From the NCBI GenBank assembly GCA_016901395.1, contig JAEAMQ010000079.1, forward strand, positions 1 through 41,098: a DNA stretch of 41,098 nucleotides. The letters are read 5' to 3'. The position numbers and the translations under genes were made by a program. The stretch is from Prevotella sp. (lineage in GTDB: Bacteria > Bacteroidota > Bacteroidia > Bacteroidales > Bacteroidaceae). Below are positions 23,320 through 31,716 of this stretch, piece by piece. Positions within the stretch are counted from its first letter, which is position 1. Each line of letters starts with the position of its first letter. The notes beneath the pieces are model-generated. The model worked only from the letters and a program-made list of their open reading frames with translations. It did no database searches and was not told the origin of the DNA.

Positions 23320-24249
23320 ATGGAACATACCAAATGCTTGATTATCGGTAGCGGACCTGCCGGATATACTGCAGCCCTCTATGCAGGGCGTGCCAACTTG
23401 CAGCCCATTGAGTACTGTGGACTGCAGACGGGTGGACAGCTCACCACGACTACCATCGTCGAAAACTTCCCCGGCTACCCTGAGGGAGTAGATGCCAACC
23501 AGATGATGATGGAACTTCGTCAGCAGGCCGAACGTTTCGGTGCCGACGTGCGCGATGGCATTGTCACCGACGTGGACTTCAGCCGTAAGCCTTATGTAGT
23601 GACCACCGACCGAGGTGACCAAGTAGAGGCTGACACCATCATTATTGCCACAGGTGCGTCTGCCAAATATTTAGGATTGCCCGACGAGCAGAAATACAAA
23701 GGTCAGGGCGTGAGTGCCTGTGCCACCTGCGACGGATTCTTCTATCGCAAGAAGGTGGTGGCTGTTGTGGGAGGTGGCGACACCGCCTGCGAGGAGGCCA
23801 CCTATCTGGCCAGTCTCTGCTCCAAGGTCTATATGATTGTGCGTAAACCCTATCTGCGTGCGTCTGAGATTATGCAGGAACGTGTGCAGAACAATCCGAA
23901 GATAGAGATACTCTTTGAGACCAACACACTCGGACTCTATGGCGAGAACGGCGTGGAGGGTGCTCATCTGGTGCATCGCAAGGGTGAGAGCGACGAGAAA
24001 GAGTACGACCTTCCCATCGACGGTTTCTTCCTGGCCATCGGTCACACTCCCAACACTGATATCTTCCGTGGCAAACTCGACATGGATGAGACGGGCTATA
24101 TCAAGGTGGAGGGCGATACGCCACGCACCAACATTGAGGGTGTGTATGCCGCAGGCGACTGTGCCGACGCTGTCTATCGTCAGGCAGTGGTGGCTGCTGG
24201 CTCCGGCTGCAAGGCCGCTCTGGAGGCCGAGCGCTATCTCAACAGTTAA
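23320..24249 (+). CDS. trxB: Thioredoxin-disulfide reductase
   Basis: The 309-residue flavoprotein transfers electrons from NADPH to thioredoxin. It shows the FAD-binding GSGPAGYTAALYAGRA (10-25), the redox pair Cys134-x-x-Cys137 in SACATCDGF, the NADPH-binding VVGGGDTACEEA, and the final GVYAAGDCADAVYRQ FAD segment. Length and order match low-molecular-weight TrxR. It follows the glutathione peroxidase gene and may be co-regulated with it; a small CCCTC/GGGAGGG stem lies between them. It is convergent with mfd across a repeat-rich gap. Confidence 0.95.
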   Translation: MEHTKCLIIGSGPAGYTAALYAGRANLQPIEYCGLQTGGQLTTTTIVENFPGYPEGVDANQMMMELRQQAERFGADVRDGIVTDVDFSRKPYVVTTDRGDQVEADTIIIATGASAKYLGLPDEQKYKGQGVSACATCDGFFYRKKVVAVVGGGDTACEEATYLASLCSKVYMIVRKPYLRASEIMQERVQNNPKIEILFETNTLGLYGENGVEGAHLVHRKGESDEKEYDLPIDGFFLAIGHTPNTDIFRGKLDMDETGYIKVEGDTPRTNIEGVYAAGDCADAVYRQAVVAAGSGCKAALEAERYLNS

Positions 24250-24478
24250 GAATACTACAGCCTCTCCCCCTTACCCCTCCCCCGTAGGGAGGGGAGTGGT
24301 ATGTCTGGGGGGGTGCTTTGCCATGATAATTTTACAATAGTGCGGTAGCAGGCATTCCCCTTACAAACCATCTGCTATCTCTACATCATAACCCCATCCC
24401 TCAAACATTATACTCCCCTCCCTACGGGGGAGGGGTCGGGGGAGAGGCTGTGAGAGTAAGTGGAAAATTCGGTTGAAT

Positions 24479-24587
24479 TTTAGTGCCTTTGAGATTAGTA
24501 CCGAATCGTCTCGCGATTAAGTACTAATCGTCGTGCGATTCGATAGTAACCGCGACGCGATTCGGTACTAATCTCAAAGGCACTAAA
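24479..24587. repeat. 22-bp-period palindrome array, copy 2, with 30-bp arms
   Basis: Four 17-bp units at 24492, 24514, 24536 and 24558 (for example CGATTAAGTACTAATCG) are separated by 5-bp spacers TCTCG, TCGTG and CGACG. The outer arms 24479-24508 and 24558-24587 are perfect 30-bp reverse complements, so the whole block could form a cruciform or a long RNA hairpin. It lies between convergent trxB and mfd. Confidence 0.7.
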
Positions 24588-24862
24588 TTTATTTGTTTCA
24601 ACGGGTCATTTTAGTTGGAATTTCCCCTACATTTTACAGGCATTTTCATCCCATCCTTTGCGGGGGGTAGAGTCATGGGACGAGGCTGGTGAGGTAAGGG
24701 GTTGTGTTTTGTTCTTTTCTCTCACACAGAGGCACAGAGTCATAGGAGACCAACTACTTTTTACACAGAGTTTTTTAGAGTTCACGGAGTGCAGTGTGCC
24801 AAGGCACACTATTTTTCTATCGCATAAGGATGAAATAAACCAGCCTCACACCCCCAACCCCT

Positions 24863-25080
24863 ACAGCCTCTCCCCCTCACCCCTCCCCCGTAGGGAGGGG
24901 AGTGATATGCTTGGGGGTTGTTATTATAATGAATAAAATGTGAAGGTTATATGGCGGGCATGCACGGGCATACAGCCTCTCCCCCTTGCCCCCTCCCCCG
25001 TAGGGAGGGGAGTGATATGCTTGGGGGTTGTTATTATAATAAATAAAATGTGAAGGTTATATGGCGGGCATGCACGGGGC
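24863..25080. repeat. 109-bp tandem duplication carrying a REP copy
   Basis: Two near-identical 109-bp units start ACAGCCTCTCCCC at 24863 and 24972. Each holds a C-rich palindrome, a TTGTTATTATAAT tract and GGCGGGCATGCACGGG. Confidence 0.7.
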
Positions 25081-25276
25081 ATGCCCCTACAAAGTAGACG
25101 CCATTGTTGCGTGACAACTCCCATCTCCCAAACATTATACTCCCCTCCCTACGGGGAGGGGTAAGGGGGAGAGGCTGGAGGTTGTTGGGGGAGAGGCTTG
25201 AGTTGTCAGGGGAAAGAGGCTTAAAATACAAACCGAAAACAGTGTGTACTGCCCTGTGTGGGCACGGTGCCCAGGC

Positions 25277-28200
25277 TCATTCCTGTTTTTCCATGTGACG
25301 CATCACGTCAACGGCCTCGGAGACGGTAGGCACCGATGACACGTGAATGAGGCGATGGCCGTGCGTGTCCTTGAAATTACAACGACGAGGGTTGGCCATC
25401 ACATATTTTATAATTCGTCCGAAGACCTGACTCTGATAGAATGGGCTGTTGGCGTTGGACACAAACTGCAGGTTCATGCCGCCTTGCCGCAGCGTAATCT
25501 TCTCGCATCCGAGGCGTTTGCCCACCCGTCGGAGTGCCACGACATGCATGAGTTCCTCTCCCTCGGCGGGCACTGGACCGAAACGGTCGATGAGTCGCTG
25601 CCGGTAGGCGGCAAGTTCGTTGTCGTCTTCGATGTTGTCGAGCTCGCGATAGAGGAGCATGCGCTCGCTGCTGCCTGGCACGTATGTGTCGGGGAAATAC
25701 ATCTCCAGGTCGCTTTCCACCGCACAATCTTCCACAAACTCACTGCCTGAAATCTCCTTGCCCTGCTCGATGGCATCGGCATAGAGGTCGGAAAACTCGT
25801 CGTTGCGCAGTTCGGTGACGGCCTGACTCAAAATCTTCTGATAGGTCTCATAGCCCAGATCCTCCATAAATCCGCTCTGTTCGGCACCGAGAAGGTTGCC
25901 CGCACCGCGGATGTCAAGGTCTTGCATGGCCAGATTAAATCCGCTTCCAAGGTCGGAGAAGGTCTCCAGTGCCTCCAGACGGCGGCGCGATTCGGGCGTG
26001 AGCACACTCTTGGGCGGCGCGAGCAGATAGCAGAATGCCTTGCGGTTGCTGCGTCCCACGCGTCCACGCATCTGGTGAAGGTCGGAGAGGCCGAAGTGGT
26101 TGGCCCCGTTGATGATGATGGTGTTGGCGTTGGGGATATCGATTCCGTTCTCCACGATGGTGGTGGAGAGCAGCACGTCGTAGTCGTAGTTGATGAACCC
26201 CATGATGATTTTCTCCAGTTCCTCGGGCGACATCTGTCCGTGTCCGATGGCCACACGGCAGTCGGGCACATACTTATGGATGAGATTGGCTATCTCGGGG
26301 AGGTTGGAGATGCGGTTGTTCACAAAGAACACCTGTCCGTTGCGGCTCATCTCGAAGTTGATGGCGTCGGCTATCACCTCGTGACCATAGGTGCTCAGCT
26401 CCGTGTGGATGGGGTAACGGTTGGGTGGGGGCGTGCGCATGATGCTCATGTCGCGTGCTCCCATGAGTGAGAACTGGAGGGTGCGGGGGATAGGCGTGGC
26501 CGACATGGTGAGGGTGTCGACATTGGTTTTCATCTTGCGCAACTTCTCCTTGGTGCTCACGCCGAACTTATGTTCCTCGTCGATGATGAGCAGCCCGAGG
26601 TCGTGCCACTTCACAGCTTTGCCCAATAGCTTGTGTGTACCGATGATGATGTCTATCTTTCCGCTCTCCAAATCCTCCAACACCTGTTTGGTCTGCTTGG
26701 CCGAACGGGCGCGCGAGAGGTATTCCACCCGCACGGGGAAGTCTTTCAGTCGGTCGCGGAAGGTCTGATAATGCTGGAAAGCCAGCACCGTGGTGGGCAC
26801 CAGAACGGCCACCTGCTTGGAGTCGCAGGCTGCCTTGAAAGCTGCGCGGATAGCTACTTCGGTCTTGCCGAAGCCCACGTCGCCACAGATGAGACGGTCC
26901 ATCGGCTGGGCACGTTCCATGTCGGCCTTCACCTCCTGAGTGGCCTTGAGCTGGTCGGGGGTGTCCTCATAGAGGAAGCTGGCCTCCAGCTCGTGTTGCA
27001 TAAAGGTGTCGGCACTGTAGCCGTAGCCCTTCTCGTGGCGCCGCTTGGCATAGAGCCTTATGAGGTCGCGGGCGATATCCTTGATGCGTTTCTTGGTTTT
27101 CTCTTTGAGACGCTCCCATGCTCCCGTGCCGAGGGTACTCAGGCGGGGTGCCTCGCCGGCATCGCTGCGACGGTATTTTGATATTTTATAGAGCGAATGG
27201 ATGGACACATCCACCTTGTCATTGTTCTGATAGATGATGCGGATGACCTCCTGGTACTGGGTGGTAGCTGATGGGTGTTGGGTATTAGGGGATGAAATCG
27301 GCACGCGGATGAGCCCGCCAAACTTACCGATACCGAAGTCAACGTGCACGATGAAGTCGCCCGGCTCCATCTCCTGCAGCTCTTTCATGGTGAGCGCTAT
27401 CTTGCCAGCACGGGCGGAATCAGACTTGAGGCTATACTTATGGAAGCGGTCGAAGATCTGGTGGTCGGTGAAGAAGCATACACGCAGGTCGCTGTCGGCG
27501 AAACCTTCGTGTATGGTTTTGTCTACGGGTGTGAAGTCGATGTCCGACCTCTGGGTGTTGGCCATCGAGCGTTCGGGGTCAGACCCCATCTCGTCGAAGA
27601 TGTCTTTCAGACGCTGTTGCTGCTTCGCGCTGTCGGCGAGGATATAGAGTTGGTAGCCCTGCAGGATGAAATCTTCGAGTGCCTGACGCAGCAGCACAAA
27701 GTTCTTGTGGAACAATGGCTGCGGGGTGACATGGAAACTGATGGTGGCCTGGGCATCGGTCTTGGCCAAATGGCCAAACTCGATGTGGCGGAAACGGTCG
27801 ATGTCGGCCGCAAACTGACTGGCAGAGCAGAGCGTGCTCTCCTTGGTCATCTCGCGGCGAATCTGTGCCTGTTCCATCTCCGTGGCACCTTCCATGCGCT
27901 CGGTGAGTGCCTGCGAGGAGAACCCCTCGTTGTAGATGCGGTCGATGGTGCCGCCCACATAGTCCAAATCCTTAGAAGCGATGAGCGTGTCGGGGGGTAG
28001 AAACTGCAGGAAGGGTATCTTGTTGGATACCAATGTGGCCAGTTCGGGCACGATGTCCACCTCGTTTTTCTTGTCCTTCGACAGCTGATCCTCAACAGTA
28101 AAGGTGCGTATGGTGTCGATTTCGTCGCCGAAAAAGTCGATGCGGAAGGGCAGTTCGCCCGAGAACGAATACACATCGAGGATGCTTCCTCGCACGGCAA

Positions 28201-28909
28201 ACTGTCCCGGCTCATAGACATAGTCTTTCTCCACAAACCCCAGGTCGCGTAGACGATGCTCCAATTCGGTGATGTCGATGGTCTGCGAGGTCTTCAAGGA
28301 GATGCGCCGCTCGTCGAGATGGGATTGCGAAACCACCAGCTCAGCGACGGCTTCAGGGTAGGTGATTATAAATAAAGCCTCTCCAAGCCCCTCCAAAGGA
28401 GGGGGTGTCGGATTACCTTGGGGGGTGGGGGTAAGGCGAGAAGAAGATTCTGGATAAGATTTAATTGCCTGGTGAGTAGAGCGTCGCGCAGCAACATCCC
28501 CTCCTTCGGAGGGGCTTAGGGAGGCCTCTGTTGGGTGTGGGGAGGCAGTGCTTGTTTTGGATTCGGCTACAATTCTCGCCAAAACCTCCGTCCTCAGTAT
28601 CTCGTTGGCGGCATCGCGCTGACCGTATTTCACCGCACGGCGGTAGCTCGACGGGAAGAAAAGTACTCCGCCGGGACCGAGAATGCTCTGCAAATCGTTG
28701 AAAAAATAGCCCGCCTCGTCATCATCCTGCAGGATAAAAACCACAGTATGACCAATCCTCGAAGCAACAGAGGCGAAAAATGTGGGGGCAGATGAGGCCA
28801 CGAGGCCCTGCAGGAAAACGTTCTTTATTGATTTGTTTTCCAGTGATTTCATGAAGGCTCCCACCTGCGGAAGCCTTCCATACAGTTGTTGTAATTCTTG
28901 AATCTTCAT
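25277..28909 (-). CDS. mfd: Transcription-repair coupling factor Mfd
   Basis: The 1210-residue protein removes RNA polymerase stalled at DNA damage and recruits the UvrA-based repair machinery. An N-terminal UvrB-like module is followed by the CarD-like polymerase-binding domain (EPGDFIVHVDFGIGKFGG, near residue 520) and the helicase motor, with Walker A GDVGFGKTE (about 674-682) and DEEH (about 777). A C-terminal TRCF domain closes it. The ATG at 28909 is used; the codon before it is TTG. The protein is longer than the usual 1110-1150 residues because about 60 residues (about 117-178) come from in-frame REP-like repeats, and about 12 more extra residues lie in the CarD-like region. It follows the glycosyltransferase gene by 43 bp, probably in one operon. 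Confidence 0.93.
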   Translation of the reverse strand: MKIQELQQLYGRLPQVGAFMKSLENKSIKNVFLQGLVASSAPTFFASVASRIGHTVVFILQDDDEAGYFFNDLQSILGPGGVLFFPSSYRRAVKYGQRDAANEILRTEVLARIVAESKTSTASPHPTEASLSPSEGGDVAARRSTHQAIKSYPESSSRLTPTPQGNPTPPPLEGLGEALFIITYPEAVAELVVSQSHLDERRISLKTSQTIDITELEHRLRDLGFVEKDYVYEPGQFAVRGSILDVYSFSGELPFRIDFFGDEIDTIRTFTVEDQLSKDKKNEVDIVPELATLVSNKIPFLQFLPPDTLIASKDLDYVGGTIDRIYNEGFSSQALTERMEGATEMEQAQIRREMTKESTLCSASQFAADIDRFRHIEFGHLAKTDAQATISFHVTPQPLFHKNFVLLRQALEDFILQGYQLYILADSAKQQQRLKDIFDEMGSDPERSMANTQRSDIDFTPVDKTIHEGFADSDLRVCFFTDHQIFDRFHKYSLKSDSARAGKIALTMKELQEMEPGDFIVHVDFGIGKFGGLIRVPISSPNTQHPSATTQYQEVIRIIYQNNDKVDVSIHSLYKISKYRRSDAGEAPRLSTLGTGAWERLKEKTKKRIKDIARDLIRLYAKRRHEKGYGYSADTFMQHELEASFLYEDTPDQLKATQEVKADMERAQPMDRLICGDVGFGKTEVAIRAAFKAACDSKQVAVLVPTTVLAFQHYQTFRDRLKDFPVRVEYLSRARSAKQTKQVLEDLESGKIDIIIGTHKLLGKAVKWHDLGLLIIDEEHKFGVSTKEKLRKMKTNVDTLTMSATPIPRTLQFSLMGARDMSIMRTPPPNRYPIHTELSTYGHEVIADAINFEMSRNGQVFFVNNRISNLPEIANLIHKYVPDCRVAIGHGQMSPEELEKIIMGFINYDYDVLLSTTIVENGIDIPNANTIIINGANHFGLSDLHQMRGRVGRSNRKAFCYLLAPPKSVLTPESRRRLEALETFSDLGSGFNLAMQDLDIRGAGNLLGAEQSGFMEDLGYETYQKILSQAVTELRNDEFSDLYADAIEQGKEISGSEFVEDCAVESDLEMYFPDTYVPGSSERMLLYRELDNIEDDNELAAYRQRLIDRFGPVPAEGEELMHVVALRRVGKRLGCEKITLRQGGMNLQFVSNANSPFYQSQVFGRIIKYVMANPRRCNFKDTHGHRLIHVSSVPTVSEAVDVMRHMEKQE
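28376..28561. repeat. REPIN-like insertion inside mfd
   Basis: Two inverted copies of the repeat found at 7957-8279 (GCCCCTCCAAAGGAGGGGG near 28390 and CCCCTCCTTCGGAGGGG near 28500) bound about 80 bp within the mfd reading frame. The frame stays open through the whole insert, which encodes a Pro/Ser/Thr-rich segment between two conserved blocks of Mfd (EILRTEVLARIV and ITYPEAVAELV). Confidence 0.75.
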
Positions 28910-28952
28910 CAAGTCAAGGCTCTCTCAAGCCTTACCAAACGCATATTATCTT

Positions 28953-29696
28953 TTAGAGATGGGGATATTTTTTGAACCATCCGTCAAGGCGAAGGCGCAT
29001 AACACCAAACAATGCCTCGCTGAAGATGCCACCGCTCATCTTGCTGGTGCCTTCCTTGCGGTTGACAAACACCACGGAAACTTCCTGAATCTTGGCACCA
29101 ATCTTGTGGGCTGTGTACTTCATCTCGATCTGGAAGGCATAACCTTTGAAGCGTATTTTGTCGAGTTCGATGGTCTCCAACACTCTGCGGCGATAGCAAA
29201 CGAAGCCAGCGGTGGTGTCGTGGACGTTGAAACCAGTGACAAACTGCACATACTGCGAGGCGAAATAACTCATCAGTACGCGACCGATGGGCCAGTTCAC
29301 GACGTTCACGCCGGTCACATAGCGGGAGCCAACGGCAAGGTCGGCCCCGTCGTCGTGGCATGCGGCATACAGTCGCGGGAGGTCTTCGGGGTTGTGGCTG
29401 AAGTCGGCATCCATCTCAAAAACATACTCATACTGCCGCTCCAATGCCCATTTGAAACCGGTGATATAGGCGGTGCCCAATCCCAGTTTGCCTTTGCGCT
29501 CAATGATAAATAGCCGATCGGTAAACTCTGTATCCATCAATCGGTGCACAATCTGTGCCGTGCCGTCGGGACTCCCGTCATCAATCACAAGGATATGGAA
29601 TTTTTTTTCCAAGGAAAAGACCGCACGGATGATCTTCTCCATGTTCTCCTTCTCATTGTATGTCGGGATGATTACAATCGAATCACTTGCGTTCAT
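28953..29696 (-). CDS. Polyprenol-phosphate mannosyltransferase-like GT2 enzyme
   Basis: The 247-residue protein is a GT-A, family 2 glycosyltransferase resembling dolichyl/polyprenol-phosphate mannose synthase. Landmarks are IPTYNEKEN at the N-terminus, DDGSPDGT, the metal-binding DADFSHNPEDLP, and VGSRYV. It lacks the C-terminal membrane helices of the larger members, so it is probably a peripheral membrane enzyme that charges a polyprenyl phosphate with a sugar from a nucleotide donor. I chose the ATG at 29696, because the upstream extension overlaps the -7 box. It lies between the acyltransferase gene (68 bp upstream) and mfd. Confidence 0.87.
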   Translation of the reverse strand: MNASDSIVIIPTYNEKENMEKIIRAVFSLEKKFHILVIDDGSPDGTAQIVHRLMDTEFTDRLFIIERKGKLGLGTAYITGFKWALERQYEYVFEMDADFSHNPEDLPRLYAACHDDGADLAVGSRYVTGVNVVNWPIGRVLMSYFASQYVQFVTGFNVHDTTAGFVCYRRRVLETIELDKIRFKGYAFQIEMKYTAHKIGAKIQEVSVVFVNRKEGTSKMSGGIFSEALFGVMRLRLDGWFKKYPHL

Positions 29697-29720
29697 AGTG
29701 CTAAAGGTTTCTGTTTTCTG

Positions 29721-29750
29721 CAAAATTATAAAATAAAATGCAAAGGGCAA
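29721..29750 (-). promoter_or_regulatory. Possible internal promoter for the GT2 gene and mfd
   Basis: On the minus strand TAATTTTG (29721-29728) is a -7 match, with ATTG 19 bp upstream as a weak -33 box. It could give the glycosyltransferase and mfd a second start within the long operon. Confidence 0.4.
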
Positions 29751-29764
29751 TGCTTATTCCGCAT

Positions 29765-30523
29765 TTATTGGTCAGGATTTTCAACATATCCCTGATATTC
29801 CTCTACGAGACCGCTCATCACAGCCTTATAACTCTCATCTTTGAGGTAATCCATGTTTTCCCGACCCTCGCCGATGGGGAAAATGGGCTGATGGATGGTG
29901 AGTCGGAGGGGATGCCACACCACCCAATGACCGTCTTTCATGCGTGGCATGACGTTGAACGACCCGTTGATGGTGAGCGGACAGACTGGCAACTGGAGCT
30001 CATCGGCCAGCATGAACGCCCCGCGGCGAAACGTTCCCATGTGTCCAGTGAAGGTCCTTGCACCCTCGGGGAACACCACCAGCGACATTTCTTCCTGCAA
30101 GATCTCACGGGCTTGGTCAATGGTCTGCTTGATGGCTGACGGGCCGCTGCGGTCCACGAAGATGTGATGGGCATATTGGCTGGCCACACCGATAAGCGGC
30201 ATCTTGCGCAATGCCTTCTTCATCATCCACTTGAAGTTACGATTGAGGTAGCCATAGATGAGGAAGATGTCGAACATTCCCTGATGATTGGCCACGAAAA
30301 CGTATGACTGACCCTTGGCCAAATGCTCGCGACCCTCTACCTTGACGGGTAGAAAGAGGAGGCGTATGGTGACTTTGGACCACGTCCTGCCAGGATAATA
30401 GCCCCAGAAGTGGCCGTTGCCGAGGAAACTTCCCAGCACGGTTGAGACGGTAGTGAGAATGGTCGCCACTAAGAAAAGCGGCAAGAAAATACAAATCTGG
30501 TATAGACGATAGATGTATTTCAT
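29765..30523 (-). CDS. plsC: 1-acyl-glycerol-3-phosphate acyltransferase (PlsC family)
   Basis: The 252-residue membrane-associated enzyme transfers an acyl chain to lysophosphatidic acid to form phosphatidic acid. The catalytic H-x4-D is His80/Asp85 in VANHQGMFD, and the phosphate-binding FPEGAR is at 151-156. An N-terminal hydrophobic segment (about 11-35) would anchor it at the inner membrane. Its start overlaps the stop of the metallophosphoesterase gene by one base (TAATG), so the two are translationally coupled. Other lyso-lipid acyltransferases share these motifs. Confidence 0.88.
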   Translation of the reverse strand: MKYIYRLYQICIFLPLFLVATILTTVSTVLGSFLGNGHFWGYYPGRTWSKVTIRLLFLPVKVEGREHLAKGQSYVFVANHQGMFDIFLIYGYLNRNFKWMMKKALRKMPLIGVASQYAHHIFVDRSGPSAIKQTIDQAREILQEEMSLVVFPEGARTFTGHMGTFRRGAFMLADELQLPVCPLTINGSFNVMPRMKDGHWVVWHPLRLTIHQPIFPIGEGRENMDYLKDESYKAVMSGLVEEYQGYVENPDQ

Positions 30524-31683
30524 TATTTAAGATGGTGTAAGGTGATAACAACAATTTCGGCAGGAGCACCAAATCGGAACGGTATGAGGGCCCCGATGCC
30601 CGACGTGACGTACAGTGATTTGCCGTCTTTCTGGTAGAGTCCGTAGTCTTCCTTGTATTTGAAACGGGCAGGGCGCAGTCCAAAGAGTGAGATTTGCCCA
30701 CCGTGGACGTGTCCGCTCAGGGTGAGCTGAACACGGTTGCTGGCCCTGATATACTGGTCCCAGGCATTGGGATTGTGCTGGAGCAACACCACAAACGCAC
30801 CGGGCTGGATGCCCGACATGGTCTTTCCGAAGTCGGCGCTGTCAGGCTTCTCAAGGTTTTGCTCACCCGCTATGACCAGAGAGTCTTTGTCTCGATGTAT
30901 AGCGGTGTGGCTGTTGAGCAGCACATCCCACCCCCATTGGCGTTGGCGGTCGATGAGTTCCTTGCAGTTGGCGGTCTCGATAGCAGGGTCTTCCTCGGTG
31001 TATTCGGCGTAGTCGTGGTTGCCCAAGACCGAGACGATACCGTCTTTCGCCTTCAACGACATGAGCATATCTTGCACGGAATACAACTCCTGGGGTCGAA
31101 GATTTTGCAGGTCGCCTGTGAATGCGATGAGGTCGGGGTGCTGGGCGTTGATGCTGTCGATATCCCTTTGCAGCAGTTGACGGCGCCATCCGGTGAAACT
31201 TCCGACGTGGGCATCGCTGAAATGCACCATGCGATAACCGTCAAAACTTTGTGGCAGGTCGGCGGAATAGATGTCTATGTGTTTCACTTCCAGCTTTTTG
31301 AAGCCAATGGTAAAGCCGTAAATGAGTATGTAGATATTGAAAATGCAGAGGAAGAAGGCCACCAAGTTACCCCAGTTCTTCCGTCTGTGTCGCAACTTGC
31401 GCCATAGAAAGCCCAACGAAGAGCATAGCGCTGCGATGACTTTGGGCACAACGATGAGTCCCAACAGCACCAGATAGGTGTTGATGATGGTCATGTCGTC
31501 GGGGATAAAGTCGTGAGAAAGCCCTAAGATAAGGGTGAAAATAGCCATCAAACCACCCGGAAACCACCACAACAACCGCTTCCACCAAGTGAAATGACGG
31601 CGGTGTCGCAGGTATCGTCGGTCGAAATAGAGGTCGGACAAGACGATGGCGATGAGGATGAGAAATAGTATTCGGGCTATCAA
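30523..31683 (-). CDS. Membrane metallophosphoesterase (YkuE-like)
   Basis: The 386-residue protein has four N-terminal membrane helices (about 5-20, 43-57, 70-88, 107-126) followed by a calcineurin-like phosphoesterase domain. All metal motifs are present: Asp157-x-His159 (FSDAHVG), Gly190-Asp191, GNHD (221-224) and GHVHGGQ (about 324). The substrate is unknown; phospholipid or cell-envelope headgroups are plausible given the neighbouring acyltransferase. No in-frame ATG precedes the first helix and a TAG lies just upstream, so the start is taken as TTG at 31683. It is coupled to plsC by a 1-bp overlap. Confidence 0.83.
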   Translation of the reverse strand: MIARILFLILIAIVLSDLYFDRRYLRHRRHFTWWKRLLWWFPGGLMAIFTLILGLSHDFIPDDMTIINTYLVLLGLIVVPKVIAALCSSLGFLWRKLRHRRKNWGNLVAFFLCIFNIYILIYGFTIGFKKLEVKHIDIYSADLPQSFDGYRMVHFSDAHVGSFTGWRRQLLQRDIDSINAQHPDLIAFTGDLQNLRPQELYSVQDMLMSLKAKDGIVSVLGNHDYAEYTEEDPAIETANCKELIDRQRQWGWDVLLNSHTAIHRDKDSLVIAGEQNLEKPDSADFGKTMSGIQPGAFVVLLQHNPNAWDQYIRASNRVQLTLSGHVHGGQISLFGLRPARFKYKEDYGLYQKDGKSLYVTSGIGALIPFRFGAPAEIVVITLHHLK

Positions 31684-31716
31684 AATATAAGGTTCAATAA
31701 TGGTTTGCTATCAAGT

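Larger units (their letters stand above)
24250..25276. repeat. Repeat-rich gap between trxB and mfd
   Basis: No gene is supported here. A REPIN-like inverted pair spans about 24264-24450. The 22-bp-period palindrome array lies at 24479-24587. A 109-bp tandem duplication covers 24863-25080 and is followed by an inverted REP copy at about 25128-25185. Between 24610 and 24860 I see only low-complexity and degenerate repeat sequence (for example CACACAGAGGCACAGAG). Confidence 0.65.

Noticed and set aside
24492..24574. CRISPR-like look of the regularly spaced palindromes
   Set aside because: Units are 17 bp with 5-bp spacers, far too short for spacers; only 2-4 units occur per site and no cas gene is present.
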